Positions 1 through 13,600 of a stretch of 64,000 nt of DNA are shown one piece after another (position 1 is the stretch's first letter; each line of letters starts with the position of its first letter). A model generated the notes under the pieces. It made no database searches. It was not told where the DNA came from and saw only the letters and a program-made list of their open reading frames with translations. Source of the DNA: Aurifilum marmelostoma (taxonomy: Eukaryota; Ascomycota; Sordariomycetes; Diaporthales; Cryphonectriaceae). Location: NCBI GenBank assembly GCA_027559495.1, contig JAMXSV010000026.1, positions 1,984,001 through 2,048,000 of the forward strand, written 5' to 3'. Both the position numbers and the translations under genes were made by a program.

Positions 1-1298
1 TACCTGGTATTTGTGGGGTGCATGCCGACTACCACAGGAATTGCAACCTGCAGCAGCGCGCAGTCTGCTCGGCCGAGTCGGAAAGGTGGTGACAGACAGG
101 AGGGAGACAGAGTGAGCAGCGAGAGTGTGGGGCCAGCTTTCGTCGCCATCTTTGTGCACATAACATGAGCCAACTCTCGCCCATCTTGTCGACCTGCCCG
201 TTCGTGGCCTCTTTCGCGCCATAGTAAGCAAGAACTGGGCTGGATCTGGTCAGCAGCGCGAGCAGCCGCAAGAAGCTCGATCGATGACCACTTCTTCTGT
301 CGAGATCGACCTGGGCTACGCTTCGTGTTGTGCTTTGCTGGATGTGGCTTGCAGATGGTCACGTCACCAGACGACCAAGCTATTCGTCCGCCCGCAGCGG
401 ACGGAACAAAATGCAGCATGATGCGGGTCAGGGAGCTGGCGATTGGTGGGGCCCACAAGCAGACAGGCCCTCTGTGCGCAGTCACAAGAGCGGGATGGCG
501 CGGTACTGAGCGTCAGTGTGCCCCTCTGGTCGACCACGAGGGGTGGGTGTGAAGCAGGGCTTCTGTCCCAGCTTCTGTGCCGTCTCTGAATTGTTCTAGC
601 GCGTGAGGCGAGGTATTAAGTCGTGGGCGGTCCGCAGCAACCCGCGCTCCTCGGTGGAGAAATTCCAAGGACAGCCCCAAGCACCAGCCGATGCCGAACC
701 GCCACGAGTAGTTGCTGCGCGTCTTGGTGTAAGTGCTATCTCAAGAAAGCAGTTCTGAAGCCATATGTGCGTAGTAACAAGCCTGAGGGCGAAGATGATG
801 GGACGAGAGAGTGTGTGCGACGTGTGACTATAGACGGCTGCAAATCTGGTCTTCATCTTGCGCCACCACACCAGGCTTAGGGGTGGGGGTTGGCTCAAGG
901 CGGGTAAATCTTCAGGGTCCTGGTGGTCGAGCCATCCGTTCCCAAGCTTGCATCAGCAGAAGCATCAGCAGCATAAACCATGACTGGGTGCCCAGATTGA
1001 TGGTGTCCACACCACGGGTGTTGAAACAGGCCCTTCTCTGTCCAAGGGTGACGCAACCTGGACGCTGTGGAGAGAGGGAGGGGACGCACGATTTCGTAAG
1101 GCCATCGAACACGGCGAAAGCAGAAAGCTGCAGATCAGACAAGAGAGCCTGGATATGATGCAGTTCGGTGCCCGATGATGCTATCCACCTCCTTGTTCGT
1201 AGGGACGAGGACGAGGAACGAGAGCCTGTGAACAGCTGCGGGGGGGGGGGTCTTCGAAGGGGCGATGTATTACAGTTTGTCCGTGCCTATTGTTAGCG

Positions 1299-1300
<2 letters not shown>

Positions 1301-1333
<33 letters not shown>
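1301..1333. repeat. (AGC)11 microsatellite
   Basis: Eleven perfect tandem AGC units lie in a gene-free region. No conserved reading frame runs through them. Confidence 0.95.
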
Positions 1334-1334
<1 letters not shown>

Positions 1335-4300
1335 CATGGACGTACGACAAGAGCCATCTGCTTAGAGATTCAGATGACAGCCAGGAGAGCCGATAGAATG
1401 CCCCAAGGAGGAGGGGGCTATCTATAGGGCCTATCGTCGAATTTAGTAGTGGGGAAGAGAAGGGGCCGTGCAGAGTCGAGACGTCAAGACATGTCGATGG
1501 AGTCTCCAACTCCATGGACGCCGTGTTGCCAGTGGTCGATCAGTCTTCTTTTGGGAGGTGATGCTCCGGGACGTGGTCGAAAGAGATGGATGGCCGCTCT
1601 TCTGGTCTGATGGTGTGCATTGTCTTCATTTCAAGATGGGCCGAATAGTGATTAGCGGGTTAGTTTGGTGCTATACGGAGTACAACTGTGGTACAGTACA
1701 GTACTATGGTGGTAGGGGGCTACGATACGCGTTGCGCGGGAGGGGGGGGAGGGAAAGCCAAGCCCAGAGCCTAGAGGAGATCCTGAGGAGGAGGGGGCCT
1801 AGAAGAGGGGATTGGGTTTCTGCTTAGGGGCGTTCAGGGCGTCTGTGCAGGGCCTCACCCCCTGACCGTTGACCCTAGACTCTTAGGCCCTCTTGGCATC
1901 TGAGACCTACGCCTTGGTCTCTCCTTCCCCCAAAAGGCCAAGAGATGCGGCCAAGCGGGCTGCAGAGCTTCGCCCAACCCAACAGCCACCTCGACACACA
2001 CACACACATTCTCTCTCTCCAACGTCACCTCCAAGCGGGCCTTCTGATGTCCAACAGGTCCTTCAGAGCTCTACATAACGTACAGACTAATCTGGTATTC
2101 CTCCATCGCTGCATCTCTTGCCATCACTCCCACCATAGGTCAGGTCAGTACTGCCGGGACGTCCAGACAGCTTCCTCTCATGATCACAGCAGACAAGACA
2201 CACCACACATCTTCGATATAGTACAGCAAAGTGTGTATATGCACCATGGTGTGCCTATCTGAAGGAGGAATGGTACGTTCTACCACTACCATACATAGTA
2301 CATACTGCGGCACTTGCTAAAGGGCCGAGGTCGACAGTGGGTGGCGGCTCATTGTCCTCCCCAGATTCAGGATGTATGGTCCAGGGGCTCCTGTTTTCTT
2401 TTTTTATTTTTTTATCTTCATTCTGTTGGGTCCGCTCGTACGGGTCCTGGGCGCAACCACGGACTACCACGGAAATTACATGTCGCTGAGTCGGCACGTA
2501 TCAAAATGCACCACGCTACTACTGCCCGACAAGATCGTCGGTCAAGCACTGCCTCGCTCCGGACTATGCCAGGCCCCATCACTACGAGACACTTCAAGCA
2601 TCATGCGCAGGAAGCCACCATCACCCAGACGCCGAAGTGTGGTGCGCCGGTCACAAGGAGAACGATTAAAGCTAAAAAGAACAAACAAGGAAAAGGAAAA
2701 GAAAAAAGAAGAAGAAGAAACAAGCCGCTAGACCACGCTGAAGAGCCCTCAGCCCTTTCGCAAAACCCGGACCAGGGCCTTCCAAATGCCGGTGGCTGAC
2801 GTGGTTTGGCGCCCTACATCCAGCCAGCCGGTCACGAACCTGGTCACACTGCAGGCCAGGCTGTCAGGCTGGGCAGCTGAAAGAATAGGAGAAGAGGGTG
2901 GTGGTATTGGTAGTGGTAGTTGTGGCGCTGCAAAGAACGAGCTGGGCCTGTCCAGTCCACGCCTATGGAGACGAGAAGATGGCACGCAGCTCAATTGCGC
3001 GTCAAATCGCACAATCAGTATGCGAAAAAGGAAGGGGGGTTGGGCCGCCAAGGCTGGCAGCATGATCGACGAGGCGTTCTCGCTTGCTTCCGGTCCGCCT
3101 GACCTACCATTCTGCACGCATCGCATCTCCGTCGACCCCCGCATTCTCTATCTCATCAGCATCGTAGAGGAGGAGGCCCTGACGAGGCCCCCCTCTCAGC
3201 ACAGCCGGCGAAACCAGGACATTGCCCTGCCAGGACGCTGCATCCCACGGAGCCTGTCCAGCCGCCAGACGCTTGCTATTGCAGCAGCGTCGGCTTACCG
3301 ATCCCCTTCAGGCCTAGCAATCTGTTTTGAGGGGGGAGCCACAGATTGGTGGGGAACAGAGGAGGGGGGGGGCGTGTGTTTTACCCCTCCAAGGTCCCGT
3401 GCCGCCAGTGGCTTGTCTCGCCAAGCCGGCGCTCTGCGGTAACGGTCATGGAAGCATTCGAAGCCCGATCGAAGGTCTCGCCATGGATCCCCATCTGTCT
3501 GCTCTCAGCCAATCCAAGCGGCCAGCGACGCGTTGAAGCCTCACCGAGACCAAAAAAGTAGTCGAGCACAACAAGCACAGACGGCCACTACTACACTAGT
3601 CCTTTCATTTCACACTTGACAACCGTGGTGCGATCGGGAACACGGAGACAACAATGTGCTGCAATACGCGCGGTCTTGTCCGTCAGTATTGAGCATCAGG
3701 CAGGTCCAGGTCTGGCTGTTGTCCGCTGCGTTTTTTTTTCTTTTCTTCTTTTTGTTGTTGCAGCGTTTCGGGGCTTGGCCGACCTTGGGGTGTCAACAAA
3801 AAAGTTGGTGCATGGACAACAAACAGGTGGCTCGTCGGCTTGGCGCTCAAAGGGGCCCTTTCGCTACAGCCCAGCAAGACGTCATGTTCTGCTCATCCGC
3901 TGCTTAGGATCTCCATGCCTCTATCGAGTTTGCAGGCACATCAACCACCACGAGTGCACACACAGAGAGGAAAGGTGCCACCCCACTCGAGGAGACTTTT
4001 AATGCACGGATCATCTGCCGGCAAGATCTGCCACCCAATTTTCATAGCTTCAGGAGACATGATGACGGCAGCGCCAAGTCACGGGACAAATCATGGTTCA
4101 TGCTCGTCGACCCTTCTTACTCCCCCTCGGCTCCTCTACTCTCGACATGGTCACGGCTTCGAGAGAAAGGGGTCGGACGGCGTCAGGGTTGAACCACTTC
4201 TGCACAGCAACATCAGGCCAAACTGTCTCTCGACTGCTATCCAGGAGAATTTGAGCTGCTGGCCCACCTAAACCCGGGCCAGAGCATACTAAGCTTGAGG

Positions 4301-5075
4301 CCAAGACGTCGAGGACTGATAAGCTTTGTACCCCATGAATAAACACAGAGGGGCCATGCTTGTCTCCCATAAGGCCCCATGAGGATGATAGCGGCTACAG
4401 ATGAGCTGGAGCCGGCAATGACGACAAATTGGGCGCCAGACGGCCTTGTTGACCAATGAAAAAGGCCTGACGCACCAGAGCATCCTGGGCCAAACCCGGG
4501 GACACACACCACCTCCAAGGTGCGCTCCCCCCTCTGTCTCCTCACCTCTCGACGCTCACGGCACAGGGAGCTATGCAAGCCACACCATCACGGGCACCCT
4601 GCGCTGCAGGTGATTGAGTCGCGGGCCATATCAGCATCGTACGACTTGTGAGTGAAATGCGAACAACTCGTGCTCTATGCATAGTGGAGTGGGCGTGCAA
4701 CGAAAAAGAGAGGAATCTTGACAATCCGGCAACAAGATGGCACCGCCTGACAGATCTGATCCTGGGCCTGGGCCGCAGGGTATTGTGACCCCAGGCTCGT
4801 ACACAGATACTGCGGTTAGTTGATCCAACCGTGATGACGGGTTCGTTCCCCTGCCCTGGCCGACCTTGGCTCGCAAGGGCAAGGTTCAGCACAAGCTCTT
4901 GATTCCTCCCGGCGCTTCTGCCGCGCCGTGGCACACCCTGCCCACGCCTGCTACATAGCACTATACACGAGAAGCCATGGGAGCACAGCACCATCGATCC
5001 AGCCCACGGCTTTGCCCTGCCTGTGCCTGAGCGGGTGGATGTGGTTGAGCAGAACCAACTTGGAGCCCCCCCCAC

Positions 5076-5100
5076 AAAAAAAAAAAAAAAAAAAAAAAAA
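5076..5100. repeat. A25 homopolymer
   Basis: A run of 25 A is immediately followed by a C run. It lies in gene-free DNA, and its exact length is likely unreliable. Confidence 0.9.
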
Positions 5101-6545
5101 CCCCCCTCTCAACACGACAAGGGCCCCGGCTCCTGTAATGCGAGAGAGCTGAGCGACCCAAGGTGCCTGGGTGCCTGAGCGCGCGCCCTCGTACCTGTCA
5201 TCTCATCTCTGGTCATGCCAGCGGGCGGGCGTGCTTCAAACCCCGCTTTTGAGTGTATTATGGCACTTGTCTCGCTCGAGCCTCGAGCGTATGCCCTGGA
5301 GCTGCCGGCAATCCCCCCAATCAGCGCCTAGCAACCTCGTCCTCCCGCGCCAACGTCGGCGGGCCTACTCACCCCCCCCCCCCTCCCCCTGGCCGCAGGG
5401 ATCGTCCGCACCTCCGTTCACCTTGATGCAAGTCAAAAGGTTGTTCGGTCGCTCTCATTCGTGCGAGTGGGTCACCCAGAGATCGATGCAGGTGGAGCAC
5501 CCCTCAGCAGCGCTGCGGTCGTTGATCCCCTGCCTTCACGGATGACCACCGTGACCCGCTAACCTAAAATCCGGCACCCCACTCAATCAAGTCTTGATGT
5601 ACTATGATTCCCGTACCTTGAACCACGGGCCCCTGTCTACAGCCTGCTGCGATGTGCAGATGTGTCCCTCCTGTTCTGCAAAGAGCGGCTGGGGTGGATC
5701 GGTCTTTTTCGCTCGCTCAAGCAAACATCGACACACAACACGACGGCACCTCTGCTACCCTGAGCAGTTAGCATCAGGCTCGCTGGCTGGTCCCTCCTAG
5801 CCTCTCCCACTCCACTACCCTTGCCCTCGACTGGTCTCACACAAGATATGTCCAGGCACACACAGCCTGGATGGACTTTCTCATGTCACAAGTGTCAGTT
5901 TTGGGCGGAGCCGAGGTCGTCTTTCTCTCATCAACCGCGCAGAGAGGTGCGGTACCTCGAGCCCGCCCCCCCTCTTCCTGCGCAACCATGGGCCGTTTTG
6001 CCTCTCGGTCTGCTGCTCTCCATCTCTCATATCAGAAAATGGAGCAGTACCACCCGCGCCCGAGATAAATGACGGACCGGCTGTGATGATGATGATGATT
6101 AGCGAGCCTCTGCGTTATCCGACACGGGTTTTCTGAGAGGGGCGCCCGGGGGGAGGGTGTTGATGGCCCCAGAGGCGGGCCAGCAGCAGTCCAGGTCTCC
6201 ATCCTCGAATGTTCACGCCCGAGCGTGTGAAGACAAGAAGACAAGTCTGGACAGGCAGACAGACACAAGAGACTGACAGGGCTCCCGGCCACCCTCCACC
6301 ATCCGCGCATCCTTGGTGCCGAGCCCACACACACCTCGGGTCTCGTACGCAGTACTAAGTAGCAGTTTGCCTCCACTCTGTACCTCGAGCGCAGAACGAA
6401 CCCCTGCCCCGATAAGTGATGGGAGGACCCATGTACCTACATGTACTATGTACCCTACCTCTGGCGTGCGTAGAGGATGCCATCTTGTGTGGAGGGACGC
6501 AACTCCTCTCCACGACCTAAATGTTTTTTATTACCACGCAGAGAG

Positions 6546-6575
6546 GAGAGAGAGAGAGAGGGGGGGGGGGGGGGG
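6546..6575. repeat. (GA)n followed by G16
   Basis: A short GA repeat runs directly into 16 consecutive G, about 370 bases upstream of the transcription factor start. Such a purine-only stretch can adopt non-B structures and is prone to sequencing length errors. Confidence 0.85.
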
Positions 6576-6946
6576 TGGACTTCGCCTACCTACTTGATGG
6601 CCCTCATGCCCATCTCCTTCGCTTCAAGATTTCCTGCCGTGCTGCCTTGCATCTTCCAATCGCTAGGACAAGTCCTCCTACGACATCCTTTCTTCCATAT
6701 TAACTGCCCATTTATCCTTTACTCTCCCCCTCAAGTCAACCTTGGCCGTTGACGCCGCCACCTTCTTGCACCAACCTCCACCAAACAACTTATCCGGTCC
6801 ACGGTACTTTCTGGTCTTGCAAGCAGCCTCCTCCTCCTCTTTCTGGGATCCTGCACATTCTCCTTCCGCCCTACTTACATTATTCCTGCAACCTTCGGAA
6901 CTTTTATTTACTCCCCTCTTTCCCGCTTCGTGCAACCTTGTCAAAA

Positions 6947-9727
6947 ATGACCGTCCCGCTACCAACTCCGTCGAACCCAAAGTCTGATGCGGCTGCTGTG
7001 CGCAAGCGGAGGAGACGTGCGCCCGCAGGTGGTGCTGCGGATGACTGCTTCACCTGTACCAAGAGGGGCGTCAAGTGTGACCGCAGGAGACCCTACTGCT
7101 CGCAGTGTTTGGAGGTCGGAAACGAGTGCTCCGGATACAAGACCCAGCTGACCTGGGGCGTGGGTGTGGCCAGCCGTGGGAAGCTCCGTGGCCTCTCGCT
7201 ACCAATCGCCAAGTCGCCCCCGGTCAACCCCGTCAAGAAGAGCTCTCCCAGGGCGCGGGCAAACTCGAGCATCACCAGCACTCCCAGCCATGGACATGCG
7301 ACGGGCGCCGGCCACTGGCACGAGCAGCAGGAGGCTCTATCCCCCAGGAGCGTCCGCAGCGACGTGGATGGGCCCGTGGGCCACCAGCAGCACCAGCACC
7401 AGCACCAGCAGCAACAGCATCAGCACCACCAGCAGCAGCACCAGCAGCACCGCTACGCCACCTCTATGCCTACAAGTCCATTCCACGGCTTCGATCTCTC
7501 CAAGATCACACATGCAGAGCCCACACCCCCGATGCCAGCGGTTCCAAGCCACTGGCACGGCGTGCCCTACGCGACCAGCCTGCCAGGCGAGGGGGCCCGT
7601 TTTCCCAAGCTGGGACCGATTCTCGTCCACGGGCCCCCTGAGCCGCTCGCCTCGTCCATCGAGTCGCTGAGCGACGCGGACTACCTGTCACCACTGAGCA
7701 ACACCTTCTCGCGGGATGACCTGCCCTTTGTGACCAGCCCCACACACATCTACGCTGAGAGCTACAACAGCGCCAACTCGCCCGTCCCCCAGAGCCCAGT
7801 ATCGTCCATGATGATGGACCACGGCCGGGCGCCCACCTCGTGCCCCAGCCTGGTGTATGCTCCGTCCGAGCCCAGCTCAAGCATCCACTCCCACATGGAC
7901 GGCTTCGAGGCTCACCTCAACACCCGCCTGATGGAGTACGAACCACTTGGTGAGATACTGTTCACCTCTCAATACGTCTACTAGGCTCGTCGGGACTAAT
8001 AATGTCCTCAACTGTTTCAGCAACTCCTGGGTTGGATGCCTACAGCACAAGCGCCCACTCTGATAGGCACTTTTGGGCCTCGCCGGAAGATGACAAGGCC
8101 TCGTCCCGTGGTGGTCTCGCAGAGCACTCTCTCCCCTGGTCGTCCGTCATGGATCAGCAGCCGGTGCTGCCGGTCAACCAGGACCTGATCGCAAAGATCC
8201 CCTTCTATATGGACTATTATGAGAACACCATGTGCCCCGGGATGGTGTTCATCGACGGGCCGCACAACCCGTTCAGGGAACACATTATTGCCCTCGCCAC
8301 AAACAGCCGAAGCCTGCAGCATGCCATCTGTGCGCTTGCCGCCTGCAACCTGCGGATGAAGAGGAAGCTGAGCCTTGCGCACGGCCAGGACGAGAAGGAT
8401 ATGATCAACAGCAACATCACCACCACCACCACCACCACCACCGCCACCACGACCAGCAGTCTGCCTTCTCAGCTGGCAGAAATTCAGAGCGACGACAAGA
8501 CGCTCTCGGAGGAATATCAGCACCGCAACCTCGCCGTCAACCTGCTCAACGAGCAGCTGAACGACCCGACCAAGGCACGGGGCGATGCAGTTCTCGCCAC
8601 GATCCTGCTTCTGTGCCACTACCGAATGGCCGAGTCGGGAATCGCCAAGTTCCACACCCAGTTCGCCGGTGTGAAGAAGATCCTGGGCATGAGGCGGTCT
8701 TCTCCGTTTCCCCCTTCCAGGGACTCTGCATGGATGGAGGCGCTCTTTACGTACTTCGACGCCATCTCTGCGAGCATCAACGACCGGGAGGCCCAGCTCA
8801 ACACTTCTTTCTACGGCGTCATGCCGGACGCCCAGCTCCTCCCCCCCCGGCGCAGAGAACCTGGTCGGGTGCGACCGCGAGCTCTTCAAGACGGTTGTCA
8901 AGCTGGGCAGGCTCAACCTCCTGTCCCAGCACCGGCCGGTGCAGAACCTCCTCACCAGCACCCCCTCGCGCGGCGTGCCGTCGCGCTCCCAGTCGCCTCT
9001 CGAGCTGCCTCTAGGCCACGTCTACAAGGCGCAGCACCAGCACCACCTCAGCGCCGACATGTTCAGCAAGCCTCAGCCGCATCCGTACGACAGCATGTTT
9101 GGCCCGCCCCTCGAGGAGGAGCATGCTCTGTCGCCCAGCATGACATCTCCCTCGTCGGCGTATGATGACCACCGCTCCACGTTCTGGCGCGAGTGGAAGG
9201 ATGCACGCATCGCCCTGCAGTCTTGGGAGTTTGACGCGCAGCGCGTGCTCGCCTCGTTGCCTGCGGGGCTGACAGCCACGCCGGCACAGGTGCGCGACCT
9301 GGGCTCGCTGTCCGAGGCGTTCCGGTACGCGGCGCTGCTGTACACGGAGCGGCTGGCGAGCCCCAACGTGTCGAGCGCCCACAACAACTTCCGCAACCTC
9401 GTCAGCCAGGTCGTTTACTACGCGACGAGCCTGGAGGCGGGCTCGTCGGCCGAAAAGTTCTTGCTCTGGCCGCTGTTCGTGGCAGGTTCCGAGTGTGTCA
9501 ACGAGATGCAGCAGGGGATGGTCCGATCCAAGTGCCGCGAGATCATGGCCCGGTCGGGCTACATGAACAACCTCTCTGCGCTGGACGTGCTCGAGAGGAT
9601 CTGGGCGGGTGAGGGCCGGGACGGACAGCAGGAGAGCAAGCTGGGCAGCCTGGTCAGGCGGGCGCCCTTCAGCTGGACAAGGTGCATCGGCGGACCTGGG
9701 GTCGAGGTCGAGTGGATCATGTTCTGA
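6947..9727 (+). CDS. Zn2Cys6 fungal transcription factor with Fungal_trans_2 domain (frameshifted in this assembly)
   Basis: Nuclear sequence-specific transcription regulator. Two exons are read, 6947..7949 and 8021..9727. The intron starts GTGAGA, has branch-like ACTAAT and ends TTTCAG. The ATG in context CAAAATGACC is the first in frame before the zinc cluster. Cys34, 37, 44, 51, 54 and 61 form a C-x2-C-x6-C-x6-C-x2-C-x6-C binuclear zinc cluster, preceded by a basic KRRRR stretch. A His/Gln-rich tract follows (about residues 145-168). The second exon carries a regulatory domain of the Fungal_trans_2 type, from PFYMDYYENTMCPG to LLWPLFVAGSE. A polythreonine stretch (8419-8460) interrupts it. 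A C8 run at 8841-8848 shifts the frame by one; with seven C the protein is about 902 residues and continues smoothly. No target genes can be inferred, because it sits alone in a gene-poor domain. Confidence 0.88.
7381..7452 (+). repeat. CAG/CAC repeat encoding a His/Gln tract in the transcription factor
   Basis: Imperfect CAG/CAC trinucleotide repeats in frame encode an almost pure Gln/His segment just downstream of the zinc cluster. Such tracts often vary in length between isolates and may act in activation or as flexible linkers. Confidence 0.9.
8841..8848 (+). other. Frameshifting C8 run in the Zn2Cys6 gene
   Basis: The protein upstream reads in one frame and the conserved C-terminal half in the next. 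The only position where both frames join without losing residues is this run of eight C. Seven C would restore continuity, so one extra base is present. Confidence 0.85.
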
Positions 9728-9828
9728 TGAGCGAGCACCAACCCCTTCCCCCCCCCCCCCCCAAAAAAAAAGGAAAATGCACACAACAACCCCCCTGGAG
9801 GATTTCTCTCGTTTGGCTACGACGACAT

Positions 9829-9867
9829 ACACACACACACACACACACATACAACAACAACAACAAC
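9829..9867. repeat. (AC)10 then (ACA)n repeat
   Basis: Ten AC units are followed by five ACA-type triplets, about 100 bases after the transcription factor stop. It probably lies in its 3' UTR. Confidence 0.85.
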
Positions 9868-12800
9868 ATTGCTCGGTTATGGCTACGGCAGGACCTTAGT
9901 TGTTTGGAGAAGGGGCCCGGAGGCAGGGTCGATATCACCAAAACCACAACTATGGGGCGGATGGCATTCCGATGGAAAACGAGTTCTATGGCTTTAACGT
10001 CTGACGTTGGTGTATGATTACTTATTCGGGTCACTGATGGGTTGTCTCGTGTGGACTTTTTTTTTTCTTTCTTTCTTCGTCTTCTTTTTTCCCCCCCTTT
10101 TCACTATCTCTTCATTTTCTTTTCGCATGATGGACATAGCTTTTTCCTTGTTCACTGTCGATAAACTGTAACTATACTGGTTGATTAGTCGAATAAAGTC
10201 GAAAGATGAGATACCACCACCAGCAGCTGGGCCCCCTCCCTTGAGTCCCTCTCCCTGGCGAGTGGGTTCTAGAACCAGCAATGAGATTCTCCGAGTGTGG
10301 TACTCTGCTGCAGCAGCAGTGTGTGTGTGCGCCAAGAGAATCACCCGTCTCACCTTGGAGCCAGGCATGCCAAGCAGCAAATGAGCCTCACGATCCCCCA
10401 AGATGGAGGGGGATCAGCAACCGCTCTCGCACTCGCTACAAGGCATCAACCGTACTTTGAACGGCTGTGGCTGCTGTGCCACCCGTCCCACTCAAACATT
10501 TCCCCTCAACCGTGGACCGGACGGACGAACGAGTTGGTTAGTTGGTTAGGTGGCCATCCATTCAGAAGAGGGGAGAGGGGAGAGGGGGGGGGGGGGTTTG
10601 GTGCGGAAGGGGTGTGCGGCAGCCGTAGGAGGAGGAGGAGGAGGGAGTAGTGGCCTCATTCGCAGTCGGTGACCGAAGCCCCGAGTATGTAATGCACTAC
10701 GTATCTGTCTTGTCTCTTTGGTTGTTTGCCCCTTGAGACTGGCGCGCGCCTTTTCTCCCTCTGTTGCTTGCTCTTTTTTTTCAATAGCGAATCTCTATTA
10801 TTGCATTAATCACGATGAGGATGGGGAAAAAGAGGGGGGGGGAGGCAAGAGAAGGGGCAGGATCACACGCAAGGTTGGTCGGCATGCATCGCCCCTTTTC
10901 CTTGATAGTCCAAGTGCGTATGTGTGTATCTCCTGTGTGTATGTTGCGTGTGTGCCATGTGCATATGCTTTCCTGCAGGTGCCACTAAAAAGGCAGACCG
11001 GTAAGCCCCCATCCAGCCCCATGCCCCATGCCCGTCCGCTGCTGGGCGCTAAAGAGAAAAACTGTAGGTATAAATCGTACGTGATGATGCCGTCTCGTAT
11101 ACTACATAATACGGACTACTGCGGCCGCTTGGAGGGTGGGTGTGGGTGGGTGGGTGCTGCTCGATGCGGACTGTCAGCGTTGCGTGTTGTTGTTGTGTGG
11201 TTCTTTTTTTTTTTTCTTTTTTTTTTCTTCTTTTGTTATTGTTGCATTCTTGGCTTGGGCCTTATCTCGTCGACGCCAATGTGTGACGTCCCCCTGTGTG
11301 CCACCCTCTTCTCCAAGAGAAGCAGAGGAAGACTAGACGACGAGAGGGACGAGGAAGTATTGGTGGTGGTCGGTCGTATCATACTTGTCCGAAAAGAGAA
11401 GCAAATTTCATGCCGTGCCGTCGCATTTTCCCCCTTCTTAGCTGCTCCAGCGGCCCAAGAGACGGGGATGAGATGTCAGAACGGGATGTCTCGCCCGTAC
11501 GAGCGACCGAGTGGGCTTTTCCTCTCCTTCTGTTTCTTTTGTGGCGCAACACTGCATGATATTGTTACCCTCCTCTTCTTTTTTTCCCTGAATCATACCA
11601 CCAAGTACTTTGTAGTAATACGGATAATAATCATCATGATAGTACCATGAGATACGAGGACAGACAAAAGATGAAGCCGGTAGGAGGTGAATGAAAAGCG
11701 GGGGGGGGGGGTGTGTGGTTGGGTTGGTACAACAACGTAGGGTAACCTTCTTCTTCCCATGTAATCATGTATTTCCCTTTGAGTACTTACCATGTACTTA
11801 CCTGCATACACATACAGTACAGTACATACTTTTTCTCCTCCACCCCCCACCCCGGGTGGTCCTCCTCCTGCATCGTAGATCACAGATGAGCTGGTGGGCC
11901 TTATGCTTTCTTCCTAGGGTTTTTCCCCCTCGTCGCATCTGTGACGACTTGCTAAGCTTCGGCGCCGGGTATCATCCTCGGACTTGATGGCTGGATTCGT
12001 CGGTCTTGGTTTTTCTGTTGTGGTTATAGTGGCCGATTTCCTTCAGGGACCTTGTTGCTTTCTATGTTTGTACTTGGATTGATCAGTGGAGTGAGTATGT
12101 GGGCCTCATTTCCATTTTACCAAGTACAACATTGACCACAGCCTCATAGTGTTAGGGAAGTGCCATCGAAAGAAGAGAAAAACAGAAAAGAACTATTCGG
12201 CCGAAACAAGGTGGGAAAGTTTCCCATCCCACTACTGTCCACCCTCCGCCGTAGAGCTGCCTTCCCCCCTTCACCCTCTTTTTTTTTTTTTCCCTCACTG
12301 CACCTCCACACGGAGCGCCGGATGACGCTGGGCGGAGCAAGCAATCAAGCATATCACTGCAGTGTGGCACCAAGGGGGGGGTGTGAGAGTGAGAAAGGTT
12401 GTCACTGGGAAAGAAAAAGCGGGTATTGCATCCGCGTGGGGGTCCAGTTTTTTTCTCTTCCCCCCCCCCCCAACCCCCAACCCACGAAGCTTGGTGCAGA
12501 TAAATTCCTCAGACACAAGGAGTGCTAAGTAGCTGCAGTGGTACCCCTCGCTGCTTCTTAAAATGTATATACACACACACACACACTTTTGTGTTGCAGC
12601 AGGGAGTCACAATGTAGTACCGACTTCACTACCATGGGACGTACATATAACCCTTTACTATGAAGCGCCAAGTCCCAGAACAAAACCAAGTAATTACTGT
12701 ACCGGCTGAGAACGGACGCCGTGTGGCCCCTCTTCTCCGTTGGTTTTTGTGCCGTGGATTCCCGGGACCAGACGACACCACCCCCACACCAGCAACGTCG

Positions 12801-12943
12801 CCGTGCAGGACGACTCATGGGTCCCGTCATGCACACGCGCGAAATCAGGAACTAGGCATAGCATGTATGTATGTACGCACGCATGCTGGGGCGTAGGAAT
12901 TGGGGGGGGGGGGGTTGTAGTGCTAAGTAGGGGCCAGACACAG

Positions 12944-12969
12944 ACACACACACACACACACACACACAC
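12944..12969. repeat. (CA)n microsatellite
   Basis: About 13 CA units lie in gene-free DNA, flanked within 50 bases by two poly-G runs. Confidence 0.9.
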
Positions 12970-13549
12970 TGCATGCAGGGTTGAGGGAGGAGGAGGGGGG
13001 GGGGGCCCACACCACCATCACGATGACGAAGTGCACGCATGCACAAGTTGTGATGCGCCGGCCTTGTCTTGTCGCTTCCTTATCCTGTGGTAGTACAGAC
13101 ACGTACACTACACACGAGGTTGGGTGTTCGTAGCAGTAGTGGTTAGCATCTGCATCGTCTGTGGGTAAAGTTGTCAATACGCGGTTCGATAGTACGTGAA
13201 ATAGATGCATTATATCATATCTGATATAGTCCTATAACATACAAGCATACAAGGGAAGTTGGTCCATACACAGAGAAAATGTACATCCAAGTCACAAGAC
13301 TACAGACGCACATCGTCACACTACTCCTCCGGTCCATAAAAAAGACGGGGGGTCACCGGGGGGGGGGGGGGACACAACAAAGAAAAGGCTGAGCGACAAC
13401 GAACCCAGACCAGCTCGCCCCAGCCGCGGGTCCACATTACCATTTGGCCCTGCAGCCGCCTTACCGTCTGTCCAACCACAGCCGCAGCTCGGGGCTTCTA
13501 GAAGGGCGCCTGGACGGGATGAGACGTGGTCTCCCTGAGAGGGGGCAGG

Positions 13550-13600
13550 ACACACACACACACACACACACACAGGAGAGAGAGAGAGAGAGAGAGAGAC
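13550..13600. repeat. Compound (CA)n-(GA)n microsatellite
   Basis: A CA run of about 24 bases is joined to a GA run of about 25 bases. The same compound arrangement recurs near 61360. Confidence 0.9.

Larger units (their letters stand above)
1..6946. other. Gene-free upstream region of the Zn2Cys6 regulator
   Basis: No convincing gene is seen in about 6.9 kb on either strand. The open frames here are short, overlap each other and have low-complexity or biased composition with no recognisable domain. The stretch contains an (AGC)11 microsatellite, an A25 run and a G16 run. The last 300 bases before the regulator are pyrimidine-rich, typical of a fungal promoter and 5' leader. It may be an extended regulatory region or carry untranslated leader exons, which the sequence alone cannot show. 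Confidence 0.6.

Noticed and set aside
2786..3442. 218-codon plus-strand frame upstream of the regulator
   Set aside because: Composition is not coding-like, no motif is recognisable, and overlapping frames on both strands are equally open.
8017..9850. Minus-strand open frames of 279 and 314 codons opposite the transcription factor
   Set aside because: They are antisense shadows; the plus-strand exon encodes a recognisable regulatory domain.
10718..11650. 310-codon plus-strand frame in the region after the regulator
   Set aside because: It runs through poly-T and poly-G tracts giving long Phe and Gly runs, with no domain and no splice context.
13130..13197. tRNA-like stretch with GTGGTTAGCATC and GCGGTTCGATA
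   Set aside because: It has A-box and B-box resemblance, but neither the T stem nor an acceptor stem can be paired.
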